A stretch of 8,717 bases of DNA from UBA11540 sp003445125 (GCA_937899435.1 CALBQG010000039.1:1-8717), one strand, 5' to 3'; positions 1 through 6,948 are shown, counted from the first letter of the stretch. The notes: generated by a model from the sequence alone, not told the origin. Numbers and translations: made by a program.

Positions 1-1
1 G

Positions 2-454
2 CTCACGGTCAACTGCGCCCGTGATCTTTTAAAAATCGCACCGGAACATGACATTATGATCACGGCAGAATCCAAGGGAATTCCGTTGGTTTACGAAATG
101 GCGAGACAGTCCGGTGAGAACAATTACCTGATTGCCCGCAAAGCCCCGAAGCTCTATATGAAAAACGTGTTTTCGACGGAAGTCACTTCGATTACCACCG
201 CCAAAAAGCAAACACTGTACATCGACAGTGAAGACATGGAGCGTATGCGCGGCAAACGCGTGCTGATCATTGATGACGTCATCAGCACCGGCGAATCGCT
301 GCGCGCCGTGGAAAAACTGGTCAAGCAAGCGGGCGGAAATATCGTCGGACGCATGGCAATTCTTGCCGAAGGCGACGCCAAGTACCGCGATGATATCCAG
401 TACCTTTCCTACCTTCCGCTCTTTAACGGAGACGGCACCGAAAAAAAAGTTTAA
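2..454 (+). CDS. Adenine phosphoribosyltransferase-like protein, 3' part of gene
   Basis: The reading frame is open from the window edge, so the start codon lies outside; 150 C-terminal residues are visible. Enzymes of this family join a purine base, usually adenine, to PRPP to give the nucleotide and pyrophosphate (purine salvage, cytosol). The hallmark is the PRPP-binding loop VLIIDDVISTGES at about visible residues 87-99: hydrophobic strand, two Asp, then S-T-G. Upstream, the stretch around TAESKGIPLV resembles the E-A/S-R/K-G segment of APRT enzymes, and IARKAPKLYM resembles their RKxxKLP base/PRPP segment. The C-terminus ends in YLPLFNGDGTEKKV. With a typical family length of 170-190 aa, roughly 30-40 residues are missing. 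An APRT-type enzyme is likely; another purine PRTase or a regulatory PRT-fold protein is possible, since substrate specificity cannot be read from this part. An internal ATG at position 56 is not the start, because family-conserved sequence precedes it. Confidence 0.85.
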   Translation, partial: LTVNCARDLLKIAPEHDIMITAESKGIPLVYEMARQSGENNYLIARKAPKLYMKNVFSTEVTSITTAKKQTLYIDSEDMERMRGKRVLIIDDVISTGESLRAVEKLVKQAGGNIVGRMAILAEGDAKYRDDIQYLSYLPLFNGDGTEKKV

Positions 455-467
455 TTGTTTTTACAGC

Positions 468-510
468 AAAACCGCTTGCGTCGGGCTTTACCTGCCACAA
501 GCGGTTTTTT
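468..510 (+). terminator. Rho-independent terminator after the phosphoribosyltransferase gene
   Basis: An 11-bp perfect inverted repeat (AAAACCGCTTG at 468-478, CAAGCGGTTTT at 498-508) encloses a loop of about 19 nt. The right arm runs into six T residues at 505-510. It begins 14 nt after the stop codon, as expected for an intrinsic terminator. The A-run on the other side is only four bases, so it should work mainly on the + strand. Confidence 0.85.
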
Positions 511-557
511 ATTGGACGGATGTTTTTTTGTTTTTTTCAAAAAATAAATTCTAACCG

Positions 558-584
558 TGCAACCAAACTCCGAAAAAGTTGTCT
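558..584 (+). promoter_or_regulatory. Candidate ECF-sigma-type promoter ahead of the sigma/anti-sigma operon
   Basis: TGCAAC at 558-563 is followed 17 nt later by GTCT at 581-584 (TGCAAC-N16-TGTC). This resembles the bipartite promoters of Bacillota ECF sigma factors: an AAC-containing -35 and a CGTC/CGTA-like -10 with about 16-17 nt between them. The start codon of the sigma gene is 37 nt downstream. A T-rich/A-rich tract (about 521-548) lies just upstream and could act as an UP-like element. I see no convincing sigma-A -35/-10 pair in this gap. Autoregulation is inferred from the match and from the common behaviour of ECF operons; the -10 half is an imperfect match. Confidence 0.5.
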
Positions 585-621
585 GTTTTAGTGATGGCAC
601 TTTGAGGAAAGGAGAAAACGT

Positions 622-1185
622 ATGGACGACAAGGCAATTGTCGAACTGTATTGGCAGCGAAACGAACAGGCCATCAAGCAAACCGCTGACAAATACGGAT
701 CTTATTGTATGAAAATTTCGCTGAATATTTTGCAAGACCGCATGGACAGCGAAGAAAACGTCAACGATGCGTATATGCAGACGTGGAAGGCTCTTCCGCC
801 GAACCGTCCGCAGTCGCTCATGGCTTTTCTCGGAAAGCTGACACGAAATCTGGCATTGAACAGATACAAAGCAAACCACGCACAAAAACGTGCTGCCGAT
901 GAATTTGCCGTTTCACTTGAGGAACTGAGTGATTGCACGCCGACAAAAGTGTCCGTGGATGATGAAGTACAGATCGGCGAAATGAGTCGCATCATCAGCC
1001 GTTTTCTGCATACGGAAAACGAAGACGCCCGACGTGTGTTCGTCTGCCGCTATTTTTACAGCGACTCCATTGAACACATTGCTTCCCGGTTCGGATACAG
1101 CCAAAGCAAGATCAAATCGATGCTGATGCGGACCCGCAATCGGTTACGTGTATGTCTGGAAAAGGAGGGGTATTATGCGGAATGA
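622..1185 (+). CDS. ECF-type RNA polymerase sigma factor
   Basis: A 187-aa alternative sigma factor expected to direct RNA polymerase to a small regulon, here probably including its own operon. Region sigma-2 spans about residues 20-85 and contains the usual helix pattern (DRMDSEENVNDAYMQTWKALPP, then FLGKLTRNLALNRYK). A variable acidic linker follows (about 90-125), then region sigma-4 (about 130-182) with a helix-turn-helix around SIEHIASRFGYSQSKIKSMLMRTRNRL, which reads the -35 element. Regions 1 and 3 are absent, as in ECF sigmas. The start is supported by GGAG at 611-614, 7 nt before the ATG. The stop overlaps the start of the next gene by 11 nt, the standard arrangement for a sigma factor and its membrane antagonist. 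The promoter class it recognises and its signal are unknown. Confidence 0.93.
   Translation: MDDKAIVELYWQRNEQAIKQTADKYGSYCMKISLNILQDRMDSEENVNDAYMQTWKALPPNRPQSLMAFLGKLTRNLALNRYKANHAQKRAADEFAVSLEELSDCTPTKVSVDDEVQIGEMSRIISRFLHTENEDARRVFVCRYFYSDSIEHIASRFGYSQSKIKSMLMRTRNRLRVCLEKEGYYAE
1161..1170 (+). promoter_or_regulatory. Strong ribosome binding site that fixes the start of the anti-sigma gene
   Basis: AAAGGAGGGG lies 4 nt before ATG 1175 (AGGAGG core 1163-1168, 6 nt spacing). It is inside the end of the sigma gene. It rules out the longer in-frame GTG start at 1148, which would place this Shine-Dalgarno sequence inside the coding region. Confidence 0.85.
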
Positions 1186-1702
1186 AGTGATGGCGCGTGC
1201 CATCGGAGGCATTGATGATGACCTGATCGTTTCTGCTTACGAGGCAGCTCCCCGCCGCCGTGTTTGGCGTGTGTATGTCGCCGCTGCCGCCGCCTGCCTG
1301 CTGTTGATGCTCGGCACGTGGCAAGTATTCCGTGAAATCGGAAATATCGACGTTTTTCTTTACGGAAACCCGCTCTCCGAACAGGCAGTTCCGATTGAAA
1401 CGCTGGCAGTGCACACCGATCCCCGCGCAATATCGGATTGTCTGAAAATTCCGCTGACGATGAGTTTCCACGGTGAACAAACACTCTTTACGGAAAACGG
1501 AAGATGTGAGGTGTATTCTTCAGAAACGAACGCGCTCTTGTTTTCCGGAAATTCCGTAACCATCAATGATCATATGACGGTACAATGGGTATTGCAGGAT
1601 CCGGATCCCGCGGAGACCTATGTTCTGCACATAGGCAGCCACTCGACCCTTTCGCTTTCTTATGATACCGACAGCCGTCAATGGCGCATTTCTAAAAAAT
1701 AA
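1175..1702 (+). CDS. Single-pass membrane protein, probable anti-sigma factor
   Basis: A 175-aa protein with a short cytoplasmic N-terminus (about residues 1-32), one transmembrane helix (about 33-52, VYVAAAAACLLLMLGTWQVF) preceded by basic residues (RRRVWR), and an external domain of about 120 residues. The positive-inside rule puts the N-terminus in the cytosol. The N-terminal segment contains AIGGIDDDLIVSAYEA, a pattern I know from membrane proteins encoded just after ECF sigma genes in clostridia. The external part is rich in alternating hydrophobic/polar stretches (for example ALLFSGNSVTI, TLSLSYDTDSRQWRI) and is probably a beta-sandwich. No zinc-binding HxxxCxxC motif of classical ZAS anti-sigma factors is present. 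The overlap with the sigma gene (1175-1185) implies translational coupling and matched amounts. The role is inferred from position and topology; the external domain is not recognised. Confidence 0.75.
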   Translation: MRNEVMARAIGGIDDDLIVSAYEAAPRRRVWRVYVAAAAACLLLMLGTWQVFREIGNIDVFLYGNPLSEQAVPIETLAVHTDPRAISDCLKIPLTMSFHGEQTLFTENGRCEVYSSETNALLFSGNSVTINDHMTVQWVLQDPDPAETYVLHIGSHSTLSLSYDTDSRQWRISKK

Positions 1703-1722
1703 TGTTTGTGAGGTTTTTATTT

Positions 1723-2355
1723 ATGAAAAAAACAATGACTGCCCTTCTTGCCGCACTTATGGTGCTCAGCTTTGCATCCTGCAACAACAGCAATTCCACT
1801 TCTTCCGGTTCTTCCTCCGGTTCGTCCCAAGTTTCTTCTCAGGAACCTGCTTCCTCCGAAGAAAGCAAAGCAGAATCCACGATTAAGGATTCCTTGGCAC
1901 TGTTGGAAGGCGTATGGAACAACTTCAAGGAAGACGACAAATTCCCGATTGTCGGCGGTGATATGACCGAAGGAAATATGAAAGACGGCGCTCCCGGCTA
2001 CTACGGCGTTGAGAATGCTTCCGAGCTTGACCGTCAGCTTGGATTCCCGCAGGCAGACGCAGACAAAATTGACGGTGCCGCTTCCATTTTCCACATGATG
2101 AACCTGAACACCTTCACCTGCGGCGCTTTCCATGTGAAAGACACTTCGGACATTGATTCTCTGACCACTGCTCTGAAGGATAACATCATGAAACGCCAGT
2201 GGGTGTGCGGCTTCCCGGACAAGCTGGTGGTCGTTTCCGTGGATGACTACATCGTTTCGTTCTTCGGCGCGGAAGATCTGGTCAACGCGTTCAGAGATCA
2301 GTTGACCGCCACCTATTCTTCTGCCAAGGTCGCTGTTGACAGCCCGATCGAATAA
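1723..2355 (+). CDS. Secreted lipoprotein, DUF4358-like, function unknown
   Basis: A 210-aa protein with a lipoprotein signal peptide: MKK, hydrophobic core, then lipobox F-A-S-C with the lipidated Cys at residue 20. Residues 21-52 form a flexible Ser-rich linker (SSGSSSGSS, SSQEPASSEE) that would span the cell wall region. The globular part (about 55-205) resembles, in outline, DUF4358-type clostridial lipoproteins: a strand/helix around NTFTCGAFHVKD, a helix with ALKDNIMKRQW, and VVVSVDDYIVSFFGAEDLVNAF near the end. Two cysteines (C133, C162) could form a disulfide. The ATG at 1723 is preferred over the in-frame ATG at 1702, because it directly begins a signal peptide and has GTGAGG at 1708-1713. 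It lies 20 nt after the anti-sigma gene and 25 nt before the MBOAT gene, so it belongs to the same transcript. Its job is unknown; an accessory or sensing role in polymer acylation is an inference. The lipoprotein call is firm; the DUF4358 call is moderate. Confidence 0.8.
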   Translation: MKKTMTALLAALMVLSFASCNNSNSTSSGSSSGSSQVSSQEPASSEESKAESTIKDSLALLEGVWNNFKEDDKFPIVGGDMTEGNMKDGAPGYYGVENASELDRQLGFPQADADKIDGAASIFHMMNLNTFTCGAFHVKDTSDIDSLTTALKDNIMKRQWVCGFPDKLVVVSVDDYIVSFFGAEDLVNAFRDQLTATYSSAKVAVDSPIE

Positions 2356-2380
2356 AACTTTTTGATCATGGAGTAAAACG

Positions 2381-3781
2381 ATGTTATTTTCAAGTATTCC
2401 CTTTCTCTACTATTTTCTCCCTTGCGTTCTGATTGTTTATCTGATCGCGCCGAAGGCACTGAAAAACAGCGTTTTACTCCTTTTCAGTTTGTTTTTCTAC
2501 GCCTGGGGAGAACCAAAATTCTTGATTTTCATGCTTCTTTCCATCGCGCAGGGATATATTTTCGGAATTCTGATTGAAAAATACCGTGGGCGCAAAGCAT
2601 CCAAAGTCTTTTTGATTCTTTCCGTCGCTTTCAGTCTTCTGCTGTTGGGATACTGCAAATACGCAGACTTTTTGATCAGCTCTTTTAATGCGGTGACCGG
2701 ATTGTCCGTGCCGCTTTTGAAAATCGCACTTCCGATCGGCATCAGCTTCTACACGTTCCAGATCCTCAGTTATGTGGTGGATGTGTATCGCGGAGAAGTT
2801 CCCGCGCAAAAAAATCTCATCAATCTCGCGGCATACATTGCGATGTTCCAGCAACTGATTGCCGGTCCGATCGTGCGTTATTCCGACATTGCCCTGCAGC
2901 TGAACAACCGCAGTCACACCGCGGAAAAAACCGCTCAGGGAATCCGACGGTTTGTCATCGGTCTGGGAAAGAAAATGCTGCTCGCCAACGTGCTTGCGGA
3001 GCTTGTGAACACGTTCAAGGCATCCGATGAAAAAACGGTATTCTTTTTTTGGCTTTATGCCATCGCTTACACTCTGCACATTTATTTTGACTTTTCGGGA
3101 TACAGCGACATGGCAATCGGTCTCGGGCTGATTTTCGGATTTCGCTTTTCCGAAAACTTCAATTACCCTTACATTTCCGCCAGCATCACCGAATTCTGGC
3201 GACGGTGGCACATTTCGCTCGGAAGCTGGTTTCGGGATTACCTCTACATTCCGCTCGGTGGAAACCGCGTCAGCCGCCCGCGCTGGTTGTTCAACATCCT
3301 GATTGTCTGGATGGCAACGGGGCTGTGGCACGGCGCAGCGTGGAATTTTGTAATCTGGGGACTGATGTTCGCCGTACTGCTTATGGTTGAAAAGCTATGG
3401 CTTTTGAAGCCGCTTCAAAAAATGAAATTTTTCAACCATCTTTATGTTCTGTTTTTTGTCGTGCTCAGCTTTGTGATTTTTGACGCCGCAAGTCTTTCCG
3501 ACGGCTTTTACTCATTGAAAGCTATGTTCGGCGGAGCGGGACTGAATTTTATCGGTGCCGAAAGTCTGTACTATTTCAAGAGTTATGCCGTCGTTCTGCT
3601 GATTGCCGTCATCGGTGCCACCCCCCTCCCGAAAAAGCTCGTGGACACCCTGGCGAAAAAAAACATCGGAACTGCGGTTCTCGTTGTTGCCGAACCGCTG
3701 GCGCTTGTCGGAATCCTTGCTGTCTGTACTGCCTTTTTGATTGACGGTTCCTTCAATCCGTTTTTGTATTTCCGCTTTTAG
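2381..3781 (+). CDS. MBOAT-family membrane O-acyltransferase (AlgI/DltB-like)
   Basis: A 466-aa polytopic membrane protein of the membrane-bound O-acyltransferase family. It is expected to pass an acyl group, probably acetyl, across the membrane to a partner acting on an extracellular polymer. Family features are all visible: N-terminal FSSIPFLYYFLP; PIGISFYTFQ (about 118-127); FDFSGYSDMAIGLG (about 236-249); WRRWHISLGSWFRDYLYIPLGG (273-294); and LWHGAAWNFVIWG (315-327) with the near-invariant catalytic His at 317. Length fits AlgI (about 460-520 aa). An ATGGAG at 2368-2373 serves as ribosome binding site. The next gene encodes the expected AlgJ/AlgX-like partner and starts 9 nt after the stop. 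Substrate could be an exopolysaccharide, teichoic acid or another cell-wall glycan; the sequence does not decide. No dlt genes (dltA, dltC, dltD) are present, which argues against the D-alanylation system. Confidence 0.95.
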   Translation: MLFSSIPFLYYFLPCVLIVYLIAPKALKNSVLLLFSLFFYAWGEPKFLIFMLLSIAQGYIFGILIEKYRGRKASKVFLILSVAFSLLLLGYCKYADFLISSFNAVTGLSVPLLKIALPIGISFYTFQILSYVVDVYRGEVPAQKNLINLAAYIAMFQQLIAGPIVRYSDIALQLNNRSHTAEKTAQGIRRFVIGLGKKMLLANVLAELVNTFKASDEKTVFFFWLYAIAYTLHIYFDFSGYSDMAIGLGLIFGFRFSENFNYPYISASITEFWRRWHISLGSWFRDYLYIPLGGNRVSRPRWLFNILIVWMATGLWHGAAWNFVIWGLMFAVLLMVEKLWLLKPLQKMKFFNHLYVLFFVVLSFVIFDAASLSDGFYSLKAMFGGAGLNFIGAESLYYFKSYAVVLLIAVIGATPLPKKLVDTLAKKNIGTAVLVVAEPLALVGILAVCTAFLIDGSFNPFLYFRF

Positions 3782-3785
3782 GAGG
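3781..3785 (+). promoter_or_regulatory. Ribosome binding site overlapping the MBOAT stop codon
   Basis: GGAGG at 3781-3785 shares its first G with the MBOAT TAG stop and lies 5 nt before ATG 3791. It sets the start of the downstream gene at 3791, not at the in-frame GTG 3785, whose first base is the last G of this motif. It also indicates tight translational coupling of the two acyltransferase components. Confidence 0.85.
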
Positions 3786-3790
3786 TGCCT

Positions 3791-4894
3791 ATGACTACAC
3801 GAGTGAAAAACATTGCCGTCATTGCGGCAGCCGCGTTATTTCTGTTCGGGTTTTCTGTCGGCAATCTTCTGAAGCCGCACACCGAAGAATCCGTCAGCGA
3901 ACGGCGTCAGCTTCTCTCCTTCCCCGCGCTCAGCACGGAGACTGTGATGAACGGAAAGTTTATGTCCGATTTTGACAAATACACGCTGGATCAGTTCCCG
4001 ATGCGTGATGCTTTCCGATCGTTAAAAGCCATGACCTCGCTGTATCTTTTCCGGCAAAAGGACAACAACGGCATTTACGTGGAAAACGGGTGGATCGCCA
4101 AGACGGAGTACCCGATGGACGAGGATTCGATCCGCTATGCGACCGACCGCTTTCAAACCATCTATGAACGGTATTTCGCTTCGCTGGATGTTCCGGTCTA
4201 TGTGTCGGTGATTCCGGACAAAAACTATTTTACGGCACAAGACGGCAAACACCTGTCCATGGATTACGATGCCTTTTTCTCGCAGGTGAAAACCGCCATG
4301 CCTTACGCTTCCTACATTGACATTGCACCGCTCCTTGAGTTGCCCGACTACTACGCCACCGATACGCACTGGCGTCAGGAGAAGATTGTCGATGTCGCCG
4401 AATACGTAGCAGCGCAAATGGGCGTCAACCTGTCGTCCTCCTACACACAAAAAGAAATTGACGAGCCGTTTTATGGGGTATACTACGGGCAAGCCGCCCT
4501 GCCGCTGAAGCCGGAACGTATATCCTACCTGACCAACGAAGTCCTGGAAAAATGCACGGTCTACGACTATGAAACCCAGTCCGAACTTCCGGTCTACAAT
4601 ATGGACAAACTCGACGGTTTCGATCTTTACGAAATTTTTCTTTCGGGATCCAAATCTCTGCTCACGATTGAAAATCCTTCCGCATCTACCGACCGAGAAC
4701 TGATTCTGTTTCGTGACTCTTTCGGAAGCAGTTTTGCCCCCCTGCTGGTTGACGGGTATGCCAAGATTACTTTGGTGGACATCCGTTACATTTCTCCGTT
4801 GATGCTGAACAGATTTCTGACTTTCAACGAAAAGCAGGACGTGTTGTTTCTGTACAGCACAACGGTACTCAACAACAGCATTACCTTTAAGTAA
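3791..4894 (+). CDS. AlgJ/AlgX/DHHW-type SGNH acyltransferase-like protein
   Basis: A 367-aa protein with an uncleaved-looking N-terminal membrane anchor (about residues 7-26, IAVIAAAALFLFGFSVGNLL) and an extracellular domain. After the anchor comes the N-terminal pattern of this family: SERRQLLSFPAL, then FMSDFDKYTLDQFPMRDAFRSLKA (E/R-rich, FP, D-x-F-P-x-R). Motif DTHW (191-194) matches the D-x-H-W signature of AlgX/AlgJ and the DHHW family. RDSFGSS (308-314) supplies a candidate nucleophile, most likely S310, so D191/H193/S310 may form the SGNH-type triad. By analogy with alginate acetylation, the MBOAT protein brings the acyl group through the membrane and this protein transfers it to the polymer. 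It is the last gene of the unit; its stop codon ends where the terminator stem begins. The polymer substrate is unknown; family assignment is firm, catalytic assignment of S310 is inferred. Confidence 0.88.
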   Translation: MTTRVKNIAVIAAAALFLFGFSVGNLLKPHTEESVSERRQLLSFPALSTETVMNGKFMSDFDKYTLDQFPMRDAFRSLKAMTSLYLFRQKDNNGIYVENGWIAKTEYPMDEDSIRYATDRFQTIYERYFASLDVPVYVSVIPDKNYFTAQDGKHLSMDYDAFFSQVKTAMPYASYIDIAPLLELPDYYATDTHWRQEKIVDVAEYVAAQMGVNLSSSYTQKEIDEPFYGVYYGQAALPLKPERISYLTNEVLEKCTVYDYETQSELPVYNMDKLDGFDLYEIFLSGSKSLLTIENPSASTDRELILFRDSFGSSFAPLLVDGYAKITLVDIRYISPLMLNRFLTFNEKQDVLFLYSTTVLNNSITFK

Positions 4895-4933
4895 AAAAGA
4901 ACACAGCCCGCTGATGCGGGCTGTGTTCTTTTT
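4894..4933. terminator. Bidirectional intrinsic terminator between convergent operons
   Basis: A perfect 18-bp inverted repeat (4894-4911 with 4916-4933) closes on the 4-nt loop TGAT. The GC-rich core is ACACAGCCCGC/GCGGGCTGTGT. The outer part of each arm is A/T, giving five T residues on the + strand (4929-4933) and a six-T run on the - strand (complement of 4893-4898). It overlaps the last base of the acyltransferase stop codon and ends 4 nt before the nadE stop, so it can end transcripts arriving from both sides. Confidence 0.93.
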
Positions 4934-4937
4934 ACTG

Positions 4938-6887
4938 TTAAAGCTCTTTTGCCTGTTTGAGCCAAAGCTCGGCGGAAGCGTCGCTCGGCATACGCCAATC
5001 TCCGCGCGGAGAGAGGCAGATGCTTCCGATTTTCACCCCGTCCGGCAAACAGCTGCGTTTGAACTGCTGCGTGAAAAAGCGGCGATAAAAATTGATCAGC
5101 CATTTCTTGACGGTTGCTCGATCGAAATCCTCGGCAAACGCTTTGCAGGCAAGGGTAAAGATTTTTTTCGGGGAAAATCCGTACCGCAGCATATAATACA
5201 AAAAGAAATCATGCAGCGCATACGGACCGACGATCTCCTCCGTCTGCTGAGCAATCTGCCCTTTCTCATCGGGCGGCAGCAGTTCGGGGCTGATCGGCGT
5301 ATCCAGAATATCCTTGAGTACGGCACTGCTGTTTTTAAAGAACTCACATTTCATGATGCTGTCGATCATCCAACGCACCAGCGTTTTCGGAATCCCCGCA
5401 TTGACACCGTACATACTCATGTGATCGGCATTGTACGTACACCACCCAAGTGCCAATTCGCTCAGGTCGCCGGTACCGACAACGAATCCGCCGATTTTTC
5501 CCGCATAGTCCATCAGCACCTGTGTGCGCTCTCTCGCTTGGGAATTTTCAAACGTCAGATCCAGCACCGAGCGGTCATGACCGATATCCTGAAAATGCTG
5601 TTCCACTGCGGCTTTGATCGGGATTTCCAGATAGGTGATCCCCAATGTTTTCATCAGTTCCAAAGAATTTCTATATGTGCGATCGGTGGTTCCGAAGCAC
5701 GGCATGGTGATTCCCACCACATCGGTCAGCGGACGATTACAGCGACGCGCCGCTTCCGTGCAGACCAAAAGTGCCAACGTGGAGTCCAACCCGCCGGAAA
5801 CGCCGACCACGGGGCGTGCACCGGTGACCTCCATGCGTTTTTTCAGACCCATGACCTGCATCTCGAAAATATCCATACACCGTTCGGCGCGGTCGCGTTT
5901 TACATCGGGAACAAAGGGAAGTTTGTTCACAGGATAATAGTTCAGATTATTTTCGACGGTTTCAAGCGGCAGAAAAACCGTGCGGCACGCCATTGCAGAA
6001 GCACACTGTGCCACACTCTGCGCAAACGTCTTGATCTTCCGGCGATCCGCGCGGAGCTTTCCGAGATCCACGTCGCTGTACAGCAGATAATCCGAATCAA
6101 TGGTCTTTTTATTTTCGGCAAGCACCCGTCCGTTTTCGCAAACCAGACTGTGACCGGAGAAAATCAAATCGGTCGTCGATTCCGTGCATCCCGCAGAAAC
6201 ATAGACATAAGCGCTCATCTGTGCCGCAGACTGCTGCTGCACCAGCGCACGGCGATACCGGCGTTTTGAAATCGTTTCATTGCTTGCGGACAGGTTAATT
6301 ATCACTTCCGCCCCATTCAATGCCAGATAGCTTCCCGGCGGCACGGTTGCCCACAAATCCTCGCAGATTTCCGCACCGAAGCGAAAATCCTTCGTTTCAA
6401 AAATCAGACCGGTTCCCACCGGTATTTCTTCCGTCTGTACCTCGGAAAGTCCCGCTTCTGCCGGCGAAAGACTGCGTGCGGAAAGCACCGCGCCGGACAC
6501 AAACCAGCGTGCTTCATAAAACTCGTTATAATTCGGAATATAGGTTTTCGGAACCATTCCGTACAGCTTCCCGTCATAAATCACCGCACCGCAATTATAC
6601 AATCCTCCGTTGATCACCAACGGAAGACCGACGGCAATCGCAGACTTCAGTCCGCGGCTGTGCAAAACAATTTCACGCAGTCCTTCCCGCGCTGCAGACA
6701 AAAGCGTCTCCTGAAAAAAGAGGTCGCCGCAGGTGTACCCTGTCAGGCAAAGTTCGGGAAAAACGGTCAACTGCACGTTTTCCTTTTCGGCTTCATCGAT
6801 TTTTTGAAGAATCTCTTTGACATTTGCGTCCACATTGCCGACCGAAACCTTCGGCACAGCGGCGGCAATTCTTATAAACTCCAGCAT
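4938..6887 (-). CDS. nadE: Glutamine-hydrolysing NAD+ synthetase
   Basis: A 649-aa two-domain cytosolic enzyme that makes NAD+ from deamido-NAD+ (NaAD), ATP and glutamine, the last step of NAD synthesis. The N-terminal glutaminase domain (about 1-290) is nitrilase-like, with the Glu-Lys-Cys triad visible as E45 (VFPELCLTGY), K114 (MVPKTYIPNY) and C175 (AEICEDLW). The C-terminal synthetase domain (about 325-649) carries the PP-loop SGGLDS (364-369), followed by MPCFGTTDRTYRNS and GTGDLSELALGWCTYNADHMSMYGVN, all typical of NadE. Length fits the long glutamine-dependent form (about 640-680 aa), not the short ammonia-dependent form. AGGAGG (complement of 6894-6899) precedes the ATG by 6 nt. It appears to be a single-gene transcript: its own promoter lies at 6928-6956 and the shared terminator lies after its stop. 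Confidence 0.97.
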   Translation of the reverse strand: MLEFIRIAAAVPKVSVGNVDANVKEILQKIDEAEKENVQLTVFPELCLTGYTCGDLFFQETLLSAAREGLREIVLHSRGLKSAIAVGLPLVINGGLYNCGAVIYDGKLYGMVPKTYIPNYNEFYEARWFVSGAVLSARSLSPAEAGLSEVQTEEIPVGTGLIFETKDFRFGAEICEDLWATVPPGSYLALNGAEVIINLSASNETISKRRYRRALVQQQSAAQMSAYVYVSAGCTESTTDLIFSGHSLVCENGRVLAENKKTIDSDYLLYSDVDLGKLRADRRKIKTFAQSVAQCASAMACRTVFLPLETVENNLNYYPVNKLPFVPDVKRDRAERCMDIFEMQVMGLKKRMEVTGARPVVGVSGGLDSTLALLVCTEAARRCNRPLTDVVGITMPCFGTTDRTYRNSLELMKTLGITYLEIPIKAAVEQHFQDIGHDRSVLDLTFENSQARERTQVLMDYAGKIGGFVVGTGDLSELALGWCTYNADHMSMYGVNAGIPKTLVRWMIDSIMKCEFFKNSSAVLKDILDTPISPELLPPDEKGQIAQQTEEIVGPYALHDFFLYYMLRYGFSPKKIFTLACKAFAEDFDRATVKKWLINFYRRFFTQQFKRSCLPDGVKIGSICLSPRGDWRMPSDASAELWLKQAKEL

Positions 6888-6910
6888 AACGTTCCTCCTG
6901 TGGTGCGTTC

Positions 6911-6948
6911 AAAAAGCGGCTATTATTAGTATACCATGCCAGCCGCTT
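6911..6948 (-). terminator. Probable terminator of the MATE-DUF1003-DUF45-GNAT operon, containing the nadE -10
   Basis: On the - strand an 8-bp perfect inverted repeat (AAGCGGCT, complement of 6941-6948; AGCCGCTT, complement of 6914-6921) is followed by a run of Ts (complement of 6911-6915). It starts directly after the acetyltransferase stop codon. The 19-nt loop holds the -10 element of the nadE promoter. The stem is short and the loop large, so termination may be partial. An alternative reading is a palindromic operator for a regulator of nadE. Confidence 0.55.

Noticed and set aside
521..548. T-run followed by A-run as a second terminator
   Set aside because: The pairing would be only A-T base pairs with almost no loop; more likely just AT-rich promoter-upstream DNA.
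1148..1174. Upstream GTG start for the anti-sigma gene
   Set aside because: It would put the strong AGGAGG inside the coding sequence and extend the overlap with the sigma gene; ATG 1175 has ideal spacing.
2474..3331. 285-aa open frame on the - strand
   Set aside because: Antisense to the MBOAT gene, with a composition rich in His/Arg/Gln typical of reverse-strand shadows and no ribosome binding site or family match.
2381..4894. D-alanylation (dlt) system
   Set aside because: DltB is also an MBOAT protein, but there is no dltA or dltC here and the partner has DxHW/SGNH features of AlgJ/AlgX, not DltD in a dlt operon.
4914..6269. 451-aa open frame on the + strand
   Set aside because: It lies antisense to nadE, whose catalytic motifs are complete. 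The + strand translation has no recognisable domain and starts inside the terminator.
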